Source: Candidatus Treponema merdequi
GTDB taxonomy: Bacteria; Spirochaetota; Spirochaetia; Treponematales; Treponemataceae
Length of the DNA stretch: 64,000 bases
Direction of reading: 5' to 3'
NCBI GenBank assembly: GCA_018064525.1
Contig: JAGHVB010000033.1
Span: 37,684 to 101,683, forward strand
A program made the translations under genes and the position numbers. The notes under the pieces were generated by a model. That model ran no database searches. It saw only the letters and a list, made by a program, of their open reading frames with translations, and was not told where the DNA came from. Below, piece after piece: positions 51,385-60,268 of the stretch (the first letter of the stretch is position 1; the number at the start of each line of letters is the position of its first letter).

Positions 51385-53645
51385 AAAGCCGGAACGACCC
51401 CATATCTCGTATCGATAACGGTGCTGAGGAAGTTGGCCTCGCCGTCGCTGAAGACGCCAAGCGCGTCGATACTATAGTTATAGTAAGGCGAACGAAGCCT
51501 CCAATAACCGCCGTAGCCGTCGTTTGCATCCTGAAAAGCATTGTTTGCCTTTGCAAAGTCTGTTGTTCCTCTTATTCGGCTGTTGCCTTTTCCACAACTG
51601 GAGTATGCTTCTTTACTGTACTTCACGACTTCTCTTTCGCTTAGCAAAAAGATTTTGTCATCTGTCGGGTCGCAGGCATATTCTTCTTTCATGTCATGTG
51701 TTCCATCATAACTCATCTGTTCTTTTGCGTTATTTACTTTTGTTGTTATGATTTTATCTATTGCGTCACTTGTAAACGCTGTCTGCAAAAAGCCTTTATC
51801 AAGCCATTTACCTTCATAAGATTCATTTGCAGCATTATAGCTAATTCCATTTAAATATGCGCGAATCTGGCTGTGCATGTAGTTGTTCGGGTAAACTGTT
51901 TTACTGTCGATTGTGCGGTTTTTATCCATATCTTCGTAATATGGCACATTTGCTGTAAGAATGCTTTCTGCTACAAGTAACTTTCCAGTTGCAGTTCCTG
52001 TATCTCCGTCTATGTCGTATTCATTATCTGCTACACGCCATTTTATTGGCATTACCTTAAACCAGCGGCTTGTAGTTTTATTCTGTCCTACAAGTGTGCT
52101 GTCATTTTTGTATTTGTAACCAGACCCACATGCATTTTCTGCACATTTTACGTAGTAGTTGCCGTCTAATCCATGTACAAATTCCATGTAACCGCGTGTA
52201 ACTTTGTCTTTAGAAGTTTCAAGTCCAAGAGTTGTAACATCGTTAACTGGAACTACCTCCTGCGGCCAGTCGCCAAATTCTACATAAGTTGCGTCTGTTC
52301 CGTATGAACCTGTTCCTGATTCAAGAGTTGTTACTGTATTATGGAATGTGTAACCCTGTTTAATTTTTACAGTAAATGTCGCAGTTTTTCCTTCATAAGT
52401 TACTGTAATTGTCTGGCTTTCTGTTGCTGCGCTTGAATTAAATCCGCTTGTTGTTACGTTGGTTGTTACGTCTTTTGTTGTGCCGTTATTGTATGTTGCT
52501 GTTACAACCATACATGTTAAATCTAGTGCAGTTGCACCAGTAAAATATTCTTTCTTTGTCGGCTCTTTTGTAATTTCGATTTTTGTAACTTCAACTGCTT
52601 TTACGGTTACTTTAAACTCGGCAGTTTTTGTTATTTCGTTTTGTGTGTACGAAACTGTTACTGTCTGTTCGCCGGCTTTTGCTTTATCATAGCCGCTTAA
52701 TTTTACGTCGGCTGTTACGTCTTTTTCTGTTGAATCACTCAATGTTGCTGTAACTTTAATTCCAGCTGTATCAAGTTCTTCTCCAACAAAATATTCGTTC
52801 TTTTTCGGCTCGTTTGTAATTTCGATTTTAGTTAATATAGGTTTAATCTTTACAATAAATGTTGCAGTTTTTCCTTCATAAGTTACTGTAATTGTCTGGC
52901 TTTCTGTTGCAGTACTTGAATCAAAGCCGCTTGTTGTTACTTTGTCTGTTACATCAGCGGTTGATCCGTCTGTATATGTTGCTGTTACAACCATGCCTGC
53001 TAAATCAAGTTGTACGGCTCCAACAAAATATTCTTTTTTATTCGGCGGGTTTGTAATTTCGATTCCGGTTAGTAAAACAGAGGTAATTTTTACATCAAAT
53101 GTCGCTGTTTTTTCGCCATAAGTTACTATAATTGTCTGGCTTTCTGTTGCTGCGCTTGAATCAAATCCGCTTGTTTCTGCATCGTTTGTTACGTCTTTTG
53201 TTGATCCGTTGTTGTATGTTGCTGTTACAACCATGCCTGATAAATCAAGTTGTGCGGCTCCAACAAAATATTCTTTTTTATTCGGCGGGTTTGTAATTTC
53301 TATTCCGGTTAGTAAAACAGAGGTAATTTTTACATCAAATGTCGCTGTTTTTCCTTCATAAGTTACTGTAATTGTCTGGCTTTCTGTTGCAGTACTTGAA
53401 TCAAAGCCGCTTGTTGTTACTTTGTCTGTTACATCAGCGATTGATCCGTCTGTGTATGTTGCTGTTACTTTTAAGCCTGTTAAATCGAGTTGTGCAGCTC
53501 CAACAAAATATTCTTTTTTATTCGGCTCGTTTGTAATTTCGATTTTGTATAATACAGGGGACGGTGTACTCGCTGCAGGGCACCCCGTAAACAAAACCAC
53601 GAGGCTGCACAAAATGGCAGCACCAATTCCTAATACTTTTCTCAT
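51369..53645 (-). CDS. Lipoprotein with five bacterial Ig-like repeats and DUF6273-like C terminus
   Basis: 758 residues. Lipobox LFTGC at about 22. Five Big_3-like domains of about 80 residues span about 33-430, each starting near IEIT(N/K)xPxKKEYF and ending VTYEGKTATF; copies 1-3 are almost identical in DNA, copy 4 is diverged. The C-terminal domain (about 440-758) contains FGDWPQ, PIKWRV, KIFLLSEREV, YWRLRSP and GVVPALSI, a pattern I associate with DUF6273/C-type-lectin-like folds. The last 130 bp are about 55% G+C and end in a palindrome over the stop codon. It is probably surface-exposed ligand binding or adhesion. See the finding on possible retroelement-driven diversification. Confidence 0.85.
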   Translation of the reverse strand: MRKVLGIGAAILCSLVVLFTGCPAASTPSPVLYKIEITNEPNKKEYFVGAAQLDLTGLKVTATYTDGSIADVTDKVTTSGFDSSTATESQTITVTYEGKTATFDVKITSVLLTGIEITNPPNKKEYFVGAAQLDLSGMVVTATYNNGSTKDVTNDAETSGFDSSAATESQTIIVTYGEKTATFDVKITSVLLTGIEITNPPNKKEYFVGAVQLDLAGMVVTATYTDGSTADVTDKVTTSGFDSSTATESQTITVTYEGKTATFIVKIKPILTKIEITNEPKKNEYFVGEELDTAGIKVTATLSDSTEKDVTADVKLSGYDKAKAGEQTVTVSYTQNEITKTAEFKVTVKAVEVTKIEITKEPTKKEYFTGATALDLTCMVVTATYNNGTTKDVTTNVTTSGFNSSAATESQTITVTYEGKTATFTVKIKQGYTFHNTVTTLESGTGSYGTDATYVEFGDWPQEVVPVNDVTTLGLETSKDKVTRGYMEFVHGLDGNYYVKCAENACGSGYKYKNDSTLVGQNKTTSRWFKVMPIKWRVADNEYDIDGDTGTATGKLLVAESILTANVPYYEDMDKNRTIDSKTVYPNNYMHSQIRAYLNGISYNAANESYEGKWLDKGFLQTAFTSDAIDKIITTKVNNAKEQMSYDGTHDMKEEYACDPTDDKIFLLSEREVVKYSKEAYSSCGKGNSRIRGTTDFAKANNAFQDANDGYGGYWRLRSPYYNYSIDALGVFSDGEANFLSTVIDTRYGVVPALSISF
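51384..51500 (-). other. Candidate variable region of a diversity-generating retroelement target
   Basis: The 3' segment of the lipoprotein gene encodes YYNYSIDALGVFSDG and onward between fixed-looking YWRLRSP and GVVPALSI. Its codons are nearly all of the form NNC/NNT (ATC GAC, GTC TTC AGC, AAC TTC CTC, ACC GTT ATC GAT), as expected if AAC/AAT codons of a template were mutated at their adenines. By hand count G+C over 51391-51520 is about 55%, higher than the flanks. No template repeat or reverse transcriptase was found in the window, so this is a hypothesis. Confidence 0.4.
52330..53570 (-). repeat. Tandem repeats of about 240 bp encoding Ig-like domains
   Basis: Five consecutive units, period close to 240 bp. 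The first three encoded units share long identical DNA stretches (for example the segments around 52885, 53125 and 53365). These invite slippage or recombination and could change domain number. Confidence 0.85.
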
Positions 53646-53684
53646 AAAATTTCTCCACTATTTATGGAATATTAAAAAAAACGA

Positions 53685-55400
53685 TTATTTTACAATCAAA
53701 TCAATCGGTTCGAGCTCTTTAATAGTATCAAGGGCAGCTGTAAAACAGTCTACTGAATTTAAAAGCAAATTCTGATACTTATCATTTTGAGCACCATTAA
53801 TAACAGTAATATTTGAAACACCGTCATAACGGGTATCAACTTTATTACCAAGTGCACCATCAATAATTCTCTTGATTGAACGGCAATCGTCACAGAAAGA
53901 ATTTTTAATCTGCTGAATCGTAGTTTCAATCATAAGCATTGTTGATTCAATTTTTGACTGAGCCTGAAGAGTCTTCAGATGATTTGCAGTTATCTTGTCA
54001 AATACAATTCCAATCTGTCCCTGAGAAGAAAGATCATCCACAAGTCTGAAAATATCAGAATAAAGCTGAGACAGATCATTCAATGTATTTGCAAATTCCT
54101 GACGGTTATCTTTATTGACAAAATTACCTTCCAGAAGAAGGATTTTAAAAGGTTGAATTACTTCATTATATTTTCTGTCAAAGAACCATGTAATAAAACC
54201 ACCGGTATATTCGAAATGAAACGGAACACCTTCCCAAAGCTGAGTCCACGGACGCTGCGGCATAAGTGGGAAATCATCAATACCAAATATGGTTTCAAGG
54301 CGCTCATGAATTGCTTCTTTCTTTTTATCACGAAGCCATGCACCCCACTTTTCATCAAAAAGCTTTTTCCACTGTTCCTTATATTTTACAAACCAGTCTT
54401 CGGCACCCGTAAAATTTTCAGGCTGCCACTGAACATTGTTATATGCAATTTTTGCAAGAGCTTTGAGAGGAACAGTTTTTATAAACATGTGAATCATTGA
54501 AATATTTGCAGCTGCCTTATCCATAAATTCACGCATTCTTCCATCATCATCTTTTGCTTCAGAATCTGCAGGTACAATTTTATTTGCAGAAAAAAGATAT
54601 AAAGATGAAACAACTTCTTCCGGCACTACAGTTCCATTACTCAGAATTCTTGAAAAAGCAGAAATATCACTTGAAACAACTTCAAATTTACAGCTGTAAG
54701 TATCAACACCACCCTGCGAAAAAGAATTGATAAATCTTTCAAATGGAAGTTTTGAAAGCTGGTAAAACCATTCTATTACAGTTACACAGGAATACATGTA
54801 AGCTCTTCTGTGAGATGGAATGTTCTTTAAAATTTCATCAAGCTTGCGCAAAAATGATGTACGAAGCTCTGTCGTTACCTCTCTTGTAAGCGGAAGTTTA
54901 TAAGGATCAACTTCTGTATCCATCTGCTCTGTAACTTCAGGTGAAATGATGGAACCAAGAAAAACATAAAAGGCACCAAGATTATCATAAACATATTCAA
55001 GATAAGGCCTAAAGAAATCAATTGCCTTTTTCAATTCAAGGAGTTTCTGATACAGAATCGAAAGAAAATATCCGTTTTTATAATCAATGAGTCCCGGAAA
55101 ACTGTGATCAATTTTCTTAAATAAAAGGGAAACCTGATCTGAGTTATACAGATCTTCTTTTGATGCATTTGAAAAAACAGACCTGAGCCACAAAAAGAAA
55201 CGATAAAAAAATGATTCTTCTTTTAATTTATCTTCAAGTGAAATTATTTCTGAAGGATCTTCTTTATCATCAGAATCAAGATTCTGGGTTGCAGGATCAC
55301 CTGCAAGAGAATGCATTTTATCAAGAAGAGATTTTCTTTCTTCATCAGAAATTGAAGATACTAATTTTTTAAAAGTTTCTGTCCTGTGATCTTGTGCCAT
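53685..55400 (-). CDS. Large spirochaete-type protein of unknown function
   Basis: 571 residues with no signal peptide or clear membrane helix. The N terminus has a low-complexity acidic segment (about 40-60). The rest is helical with many aromatic residues, for example FYRFFLWLRSVFSN (about 65), RRAYMYSCVTVIEWFYQL (about 210) and DWFVKYKEQWKKLF (about 345). I think it belongs to a Treponema-restricted family (possibly DUF5312), but I cannot verify this. The gene begins 20 bp after the TIM-barrel gene stop and so may be in its operon. Function unknown. Confidence 0.7.
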   Translation of the reverse strand: MAQDHRTETFKKLVSSISDEERKSLLDKMHSLAGDPATQNLDSDDKEDPSEIISLEDKLKEESFFYRFFLWLRSVFSNASKEDLYNSDQVSLLFKKIDHSFPGLIDYKNGYFLSILYQKLLELKKAIDFFRPYLEYVYDNLGAFYVFLGSIISPEVTEQMDTEVDPYKLPLTREVTTELRTSFLRKLDEILKNIPSHRRAYMYSCVTVIEWFYQLSKLPFERFINSFSQGGVDTYSCKFEVVSSDISAFSRILSNGTVVPEEVVSSLYLFSANKIVPADSEAKDDDGRMREFMDKAAANISMIHMFIKTVPLKALAKIAYNNVQWQPENFTGAEDWFVKYKEQWKKLFDEKWGAWLRDKKKEAIHERLETIFGIDDFPLMPQRPWTQLWEGVPFHFEYTGGFITWFFDRKYNEVIQPFKILLLEGNFVNKDNRQEFANTLNDLSQLYSDIFRLVDDLSSQGQIGIVFDKITANHLKTLQAQSKIESTMLMIETTIQQIKNSFCDDCRSIKRIIDGALGNKVDTRYDGVSNITVINGAQNDKYQNLLLNSVDCFTAALDTIKELEPIDLIVK

Positions 55401-55420
55401 GATAATTTAACTCTCTTGAA

Positions 55421-56122
55421 TTATAAATTCTGTAAATATTCTAATGCGTTATAATTATTATTCCAGTGTTCAATTACCGCATTGACATCATATGATAAGT
55501 TTTTAAACACTTCGAGGACGCCGGAAAAATTAATTCCATTATAAACAGAACCAGCTGCCCAATGAGAATCATTTTTTCCATCATTATCATGCAGATGCAA
55601 AGTTAAAACCTCTGCACCGGTGTCTAAAACTTTTTTTGCATATTCCACACATTCAAAGCCATTAATCTTTGCGTGTCCTGTATCAAAAGTTGCATACACA
55701 TTATAACCGTTAAGTACTGCATGCTTTTTTGCTTCAGTCATAAACTCGAGATATGTACCAGAACTTTCACTATTAGAATCCGGGATTGTATTTTCTATGC
55801 AAACTTTTGTCTCCGGAATACTTTTACAGATTTTTTCAAGAATTTGTAAATTTAATTCACAGAAATGAATCGTTACCGAAATCGGCTTGTGCAGATTAAT
55901 ATATTCAAAAAATGAATTCTGCCTTTCTTCTGGCAATGAAGTAAATCCAATTGGTAAATGAACAGTTACATTCTGAGGAAGCTGAACATTTTTCACATCT
56001 TCTGGAGTAAATCCATCGAAAAAAACATCAAAGAAATCGATTTTATTATTGTCTGAAAAAGCAATTTCCTGTTCGAGTGTGAGATTGTTGTATTTTGATG
56101 ACTGAAAGCCAAATTTAACCAT
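55421..56122 (-). CDS. Sugar phosphate isomerase/epimerase-like TIM barrel
   Basis: 233 residues of the AP-endonuclease-2 (xylose-isomerase-like) superfamily. Strand-end metal ligands fit: CIENT (Glu, about 128), ATFDTGHAKING (Asp/His, about 164), LTLHLHDNDGKNDSHW (His/Asp, about 195) and AVIEHWN (Glu, about 219). The fold usually binds a divalent metal and isomerises or epimerises a sugar or hydrolyses DNA at abasic sites. At 233 residues it is short for endonuclease IV. The next gene upstream is a mutarotase-fold protein, 27 bp away, so a sugar-processing operon is likely. Substrate unknown. Confidence 0.78.
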   Translation of the reverse strand: MVKFGFQSSKYNNLTLEQEIAFSDNNKIDFFDVFFDGFTPEDVKNVQLPQNVTVHLPIGFTSLPEERQNSFFEYINLHKPISVTIHFCELNLQILEKICKSIPETKVCIENTIPDSNSESSGTYLEFMTEAKKHAVLNGYNVYATFDTGHAKINGFECVEYAKKVLDTGAEVLTLHLHDNDGKNDSHWAAGSVYNGINFSGVLEVFKNLSYDVNAVIEHWNNNYNALEYLQNL

Positions 56123-56149
56123 ATTTCTTGAATTCTATTCGATTATCTT

Positions 56150-57058
56150 CTATTTGTAAAGAAAATTATATTCACGCTTCCATTCAGCTTTTTTACCGCT
56201 TTCAATTTCAAGAAACTTAAAAAGTTCCGGGCTTATGCATTTCTTGTGCCCCCACACGTCTGTGTGATAAGGAACAAAATCAGTTTCTTCTGACATTATA
56301 AAATTTCTTGTGGAATCTGTAAGTTCCCATTTTCCATTTCTATTAAAAGCAGCATCATCTCGAGCTTCAAAAACTCCGCCTGTAAAATATTCTTCTGAAT
56401 TGTCAGGAATTTTTACAAACCGGAAACCTGATTTTGTAAATTCAATTAAACCTTCTGTTTTTACATTTTCAGAAAGTTTATCGGATGAATAATTCCAGTT
56501 AAAAGAAAGTTCAAGCTGAGGTCCGATATTTTTACCGAATGGAAGCAGAAAGTTATGAACATATTCAGTTGTTGTAATTTTTTTTGAACCGCAGTTTTCC
56601 AAATCATAAGAAATTGTAAAACCGTTTTCTGTAAGTTCAAATTTTTTTGTATAGCGGTAAGCATAACCGTTTCTTTCACCTGAAGAACACATAAAAACAG
56701 CTTTTTCTTCACTTACTTTCTGAAAACTGAAATCAAGAGGTTCAAGCATATACTGCGTAAAAAAGAAATAAGGCTTTTCATCACGCTTTAACCAGCCGGT
56801 TCCTATTTTTGGAAAATAATCTCCGGGTTTTACATCATCATAGCCGACAGGCATTTTAATTCCAAACTCATTGTGAAGACCGCGTCCATATATTTTTTCA
56901 TCTCTATGAAAAATCTTTTTTTCCTGTGAAAGAATTTTTTTACCCTGAAACCAAATCTGCGTAACAGTTCCATTCCAGTCAAAACGACTACCGCGATATT
57001 TTTCTCCTGGAGTTTCAATTCTGATTTTAATATTTTTATTTCTTAAAGTAATTGCCAT
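56150..57058 (-). CDS. Aldose-epimerase/mutarotase-fold protein
   Basis: 302 residues, beta-sandwich of the galactose-mutarotase-like superfamily. GRGLHNEFGIKMPVGYDD (about 58) and the later EYVHNFLLPFG (about 165) resemble substrate-pocket segments of uncharacterised members. Canonical GalM catalytic His motifs are not clear, so mutarotase activity is uncertain. No signal peptide, so cytoplasmic. It is paired with the TIM-barrel protein, 27 bp apart. The gene is divergent from 57238. Function proposed only at the level of sugar binding or epimerisation. Confidence 0.7.
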   Translation of the reverse strand: MAITLRNKNIKIRIETPGEKYRGSRFDWNGTVTQIWFQGKKILSQEKKIFHRDEKIYGRGLHNEFGIKMPVGYDDVKPGDYFPKIGTGWLKRDEKPYFFFTQYMLEPLDFSFQKVSEEKAVFMCSSGERNGYAYRYTKKFELTENGFTISYDLENCGSKKITTTEYVHNFLLPFGKNIGPQLELSFNWNYSSDKLSENVKTEGLIEFTKSGFRFVKIPDNSEEYFTGGVFEARDDAAFNRNGKWELTDSTRNFIMSEETDFVPYHTDVWGHKKCISPELFKFLEIESGKKAEWKREYNFLYK

Positions 57059-57237
57059 GATTTTATTATATTATGATGCATATTATTATTCTATATATTT
57101 TTCTAAACATAAGAAAGTTATTACCCATATTGAAAAAACTTTGACAAATTCCACTTTATAACAGAAAATTAAAGAAATATCATTTATAAGAGACGCTGCC
57201 GCTGCCGCTGCTGCGGCCGTTTTTAAGGAGAAAGAAA

Positions 57238-57462
57238 ATGGGAAAATCTAAAAATCCTCTCAAATCAATCGGCATCGTAGGAAAAATCATTCTTGTGCTT
57301 CTCTACGATATCTACGGAATCGTTGCTCGTCTTACAAGCGGAAAACTTGTTCCAATCATCGTCGGAATCTTACAGATTGTAACTGTAAACTTTGCAGGAA
57401 TCATCTGGTTAATCGATTTGATTACAGTCATCTGCAAAAAAGACGTAATCGTTCTCGCATAA
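57238..57462 (+). CDS. Small membrane protein, 74 residues
   Basis: A basic N terminus (MGKSKNPLK) is followed by two hydrophobic segments, VGKIILVLLYDIYGIVARL and LVPIIVGILQIVTVNFAGIIWLIDLITVI (quoted in part), then KKDVIVLA. No family recognised. A strong ribosome site (AAGGAG, 8 bp) and codon bias (ATC, AAC, CTC) suggest high expression. The leader contains a GC-rich tandem of CTGCCG units, unlike the rest of the region. Monocistronic between divergent and degenerate neighbours. It could be a small stress or envelope peptide. Confidence 0.7.
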   Translation: MGKSKNPLKSIGIVGKIILVLLYDIYGIVARLTSGKLVPIIVGILQIVTVNFAGIIWLIDLITVICKKDVIVLA

Positions 57463-57504
57463 AACCGTACGATTTTTTTTACACACTTAAAAAAATAAAA
57501 AATA

Positions 57505-57538
57505 AACGGATATTTCATTAAAAAACGAAATATCCGTT
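57505..57538. terminator. Perfect 12-bp hairpin after the small membrane gene
   Basis: AACGGATATTTC (57505-57516), 10-base loop, GAAATATCCGTT (57527-57538). The T-rich side lies on the minus strand, so termination is stronger for minus-strand transcripts coming from the degenerate region; it may also stabilise the small gene's mRNA. Confidence 0.7.
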
Positions 57539-57615
57539 AAATCCGTCTACATATAATATTTTACTTGATAATCCTTTATTGATAACAAACTTAAAAAAAT
57601 CTTCGTCATCATATT

Positions 57616-57729
57616 TTAAAGAAGTTTCACAATATTAAAACCTGATGTTTTGTTAAACGCAGTTTGAGAAAGATCAGCCATCTGATCTTCTGTTAACTCA
57701 TCGCATTTTTCTATAAGTTTTTCTGCAAG
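57616..57729 (-). pseudogene. C-terminal fragment of an unknown minus-strand gene
   Basis: On the minus strand one frame encodes LAEKLIEKCDELTEDQ and then MADLSQTAFNKTSG before a stop, with coding-like composition but no start. It is the only recognisable content of the 345-bp stretch between 57463 and 57807 besides the hairpin. It is probably a decayed gene end. Family unknown. Confidence 0.4.
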
Positions 57730-57772
57730 TTGAATTTAACAAAGTGATAAATAAACGCTTAATATTTTTTTA

Positions 57773-57801
57773 TTGATTTAATCATTTAAAAATGTTAATT
57801 A
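57773..57801 (+). promoter_or_regulatory. Possible promoter of a leaderless gene
   Basis: TTGATT (57773-57778), 17-bp spacer, TG-T-TAATTA ending 57801, then 6 bp to the ATG at 57808. Very AT-rich, so it could be chance. Confidence 0.35.
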
Positions 57802-57807
57802 TTTAAT

Positions 57808-58209
57808 ATGCAATCACTTATTTTTTCACTTACAACGGCTGGTGTAATAATTTTTGTCGTCATTAAAATTATTAAAAAACATGCAGTTCTTAACAAAGGT
57901 GACAATGTAATTACTGCAACAGCAGAAATTACTTCTGTTAAACAAATCACTTACAATTTTGTCGTCAAATTATATGAATACGAATATAACTTTAACTACA
58001 AAGGCATTACCTATACAGGAAAATATTATCAAAATTCAATTGAATTCAAAAAAAACGGACAGCCATCTGTATCGCAAAAAGTTTTATTCGATATAACAGA
58101 TCCATCAAAAAACAGGCTTGAAATTGACACATCAATGAATAACAGTAAAAAAATATTTTTCTGTGCAGCAATTGTTCTGATATTTATCATTTTCTACTTT
58201 TTGATATAA
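57808..58209 (+). CDS. Small membrane protein, DUF3592-like
   Basis: 133 residues: an N-terminal helix (IFSLTTAGVIIFVVIKII), a soluble beta-rich middle (about 28-105) with YEYNFNYKGITYTGKYY, and a C-terminal helix (FFCAAIVLIFIIFYFLI). The topology and the strand pattern resemble DUF3592 proteins; function unknown. No Shine-Dalgarno. Surrounded by degenerate DNA, but itself intact. Confidence 0.65.
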   Translation: MQSLIFSLTTAGVIIFVVIKIIKKHAVLNKGDNVITATAEITSVKQITYNFVVKLYEYEYNFNYKGITYTGKYYQNSIEFKKNGQPSVSQKVLFDITDPSKNRLEIDTSMNNSKKIFFCAAIVLIFIIFYFLI

Positions 58210-58299
58210 AAAACAAACCAGTCTTTCTGAATTAAAAGCAGTTTTATTCATCTATTTATTTCTCGACATATATATCGTTCAATCACAAAGGTGATTATT

Positions 58300-58488
58300 A
58301 TGCCGGCTGCTTAAATCAATGCACTTAACACATCAAAATTTGCCAGTGCAATTATTCCAATTACCCGCTTTAATAAAGGTGAAGCAGGAAAAATCATTGA
58401 CGAAGTAAAGCAGGAAGGCGCCCGGATTATTGTTAAAAACAATGCCCCGGAATGCGTTCTGATCTCTCTCGAAGAATACAACGGCTGA
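58300..58488 (+). pseudogene. Broken Phd/YefM-type antitoxin
   Basis: After an ATG and four codons there is an in-frame TAA. The frame then reads PITRFNKGEAGKIIDEVK and VLISLEEYNG, typical of the antitoxin DNA-binding fold, before a TGA. A shifted frame continues with ADEEAVNELRRIR. A stop plus frameshift means no functional antitoxin unless translation restarts internally. Confidence 0.75.
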
Positions 58489-58520
58489 CGAAGAGGCTGT
58501 CAATGAATTAAGGAGAATCA

Positions 58521-58790
58521 GAACTTCTTCACGGAGCATTAACCGATGACGAAGCAGACAACATGATTAAAACTTTTACATCTTTTGAACTCATCACCAT
58601 CGACGAATACGAATGGGAATTTTCCGGGCTCATGCTCCAGACAATCCGTCAGCAGGGATTTACACTTCCTGTTACAGATGTTCTTATCGACTATCTTGCA
58701 ATTAAATACGACATTCCCGTCTGGACAAGAGACAAGAACTTTACAGTAATCAAAGCAATCTACCCGGAATTAAAGCTGTACGAAAAATAA
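58521..58790 (+). pseudogene. Truncated VapC-like PIN-domain toxin
   Basis: In frame from about 58521: ELLHGALTDDEADN, and later VTDVLIDYLAIKYDIPVWTRDKNF, the middle and C-terminal PIN motifs. The N-terminal about 40 residues, including the first catalytic Asp, are missing; the remainder abuts the antitoxin remnant, so a deletion joined the two genes. An ATG at 58563 would give 75 residues, unlikely to be an active RNase. Confidence 0.75.
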
Positions 58791-58848
58791 GGATAAAACA
58801 GAACTTTCCTTTAAAATCAATCCAGCTGGCAGACAAAATCAGAAAAAA

Positions 58849-60087
58849 TTATTCAGTCTTTTTTGCTTCTTTTGGTTGAATTACATGCGTTGATATAGTC
58901 ATCGGTTCGCCGTTTGAATTATATCTTATCATTGAAGTCTTTATGGTAATCGAATCTTTTGTATATTCAACACAAAGTCCATACGGTTTATTTACTGGAA
59001 TAAATGTTTCAGAATATAAATCGATTTTAGTTCCTTCGTACGATGTAATATCTTTTGATTCATACGGTCCGTAAACATAAAGTTTTGCACCTTCAACTAA
59101 CTGTCCCGGCTCTTTCATCAGTTTAAGTAAACCAACATCTTCATACTTTTTATTGTTTTCTTTTACAACTTTTACTGCAACAGGAGTATCAACTAAACTG
59201 TTATCAAGATTATGCTTTGAAAAATCTGCAAGACCGTATTCTGTACCCGCTGTAAACTCTGTATACCTTAAACTGCTGTACGAATTAGTATCTAACGAAG
59301 CAGATGTATTTTGAATAATCATATCAGATGTCAATTCAATTGCAGTAAAAGGACACTCAAGTCCTTCCGGAGAATTTACATCATCACCATCGCCATAAAA
59401 AAACTTAACGCTTTCATCACCAGACTTAATTACGTAATCTGTCGGATATTCAGTATGTTTTTCGCTCCATGTGCCGTTGTTTTTAATATAAAAATAAATT
59501 GATTCTTTATCATAATATTTTTTACTGCTTGCGTCATACTTTCTTACTTTTTCATAATGAGACTTGTTATACCAAGTATCATCTATTACATCTATCGAAC
59601 CAAAATTCATGTTAAAACCAATCAGGCGAGTTTTTAAAACAGTTCCACTAAGCCCGCTTACAACAGAATTAATAGTTGTTCCCTGTGTATCATTATAGTC
59701 ACTCGAATTTCGTTCCTTCAATCCTTTCCATGTGACTGTATATTTATATTTTTTTCCATGAACTATCTCAATTGAATCATCAGGATTAACTAATTTTGTA
59801 AGCAGATTTTTATCATTGTCATAAAAAGTAACTACTGCATTCACATCAGAGGTAACATCTTCTTTATCAGAAAACATATCCTGTTGAACTGTAATCTTTA
59901 AATCAGATTTTTTTAACAAGCCCGCTTTAGTATAACCATATACTCGACCACCATCAGCACGTTCAACATTAACAACATACGGTTCTACTGGAACAGGAGC
60001 TGGAGGATTACCACTTCCCGCAGGCTGACATGACAACAATAAAATACTTATTCCTGTAATTAATCCCAGATTTAAAAAATTTCTCAT
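58849..60087 (-). CDS. Lipoprotein of unknown function
   Basis: 412 residues from ATG 60087 (GGAG 8 bp upstream; the longer frame has no ribosome site). Lipobox LLSC at about 20, followed by QPAGSGNPPAPVPVEP, a flexible tether. The rest is beta-rich with repeated short strands and a segment DYNDTQGTTINSVVSGLSGT; I do not recognise a domain. It is probably a surface lipoprotein in the same style as the Ig-repeat protein. Single gene. Confidence 0.75.
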   Translation of the reverse strand: MRNFLNLGLITGISILLLSCQPAGSGNPPAPVPVEPYVVNVERADGGRVYGYTKAGLLKKSDLKITVQQDMFSDKEDVTSDVNAVVTFYDNDKNLLTKLVNPDDSIEIVHGKKYKYTVTWKGLKERNSSDYNDTQGTTINSVVSGLSGTVLKTRLIGFNMNFGSIDVIDDTWYNKSHYEKVRKYDASSKKYYDKESIYFYIKNNGTWSEKHTEYPTDYVIKSGDESVKFFYGDGDDVNSPEGLECPFTAIELTSDMIIQNTSASLDTNSYSSLRYTEFTAGTEYGLADFSKHNLDNSLVDTPVAVKVVKENNKKYEDVGLLKLMKEPGQLVEGAKLYVYGPYESKDITSYEGTKIDLYSETFIPVNKPYGLCVEYTKDSITIKTSMIRYNSNGEPMTISTHVIQPKEAKKTE

Positions 60088-60268
60088 AAAAACAACTCCT
60101 GTAAACACAACGAAGGCCGCAGCAAATAAAATCTCCGAATCAAAATTTCAAGCCAAAAACGTAGGTTTAAACTATACGAAAAAAAATTTCATAAATGCAA
60201 TTACTTTTTCATTTATAAATTTTACACCTAAATCTCAAATTTTACAACGATATCCCACACCCGGACAT

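Noticed and set aside
51524..51751. Plus-strand frame inside the Ig-repeat lipoprotein gene as a reverse transcriptase or Avd remnant
   Set aside because: The translation is Cys/Leu-rich without RT motifs; it is a shadow of the real gene.
52330..53570. Regular 240-bp repeats as a CRISPR or satellite
   Set aside because: They are in-frame protein domains of a lipoprotein with a proper signal peptide.
57463..57807. tRNA or small structured RNA gene in the gap
   Set aside because: No cloverleaf or conserved tRNA boxes; only one hairpin and a degenerate coding fragment are seen.
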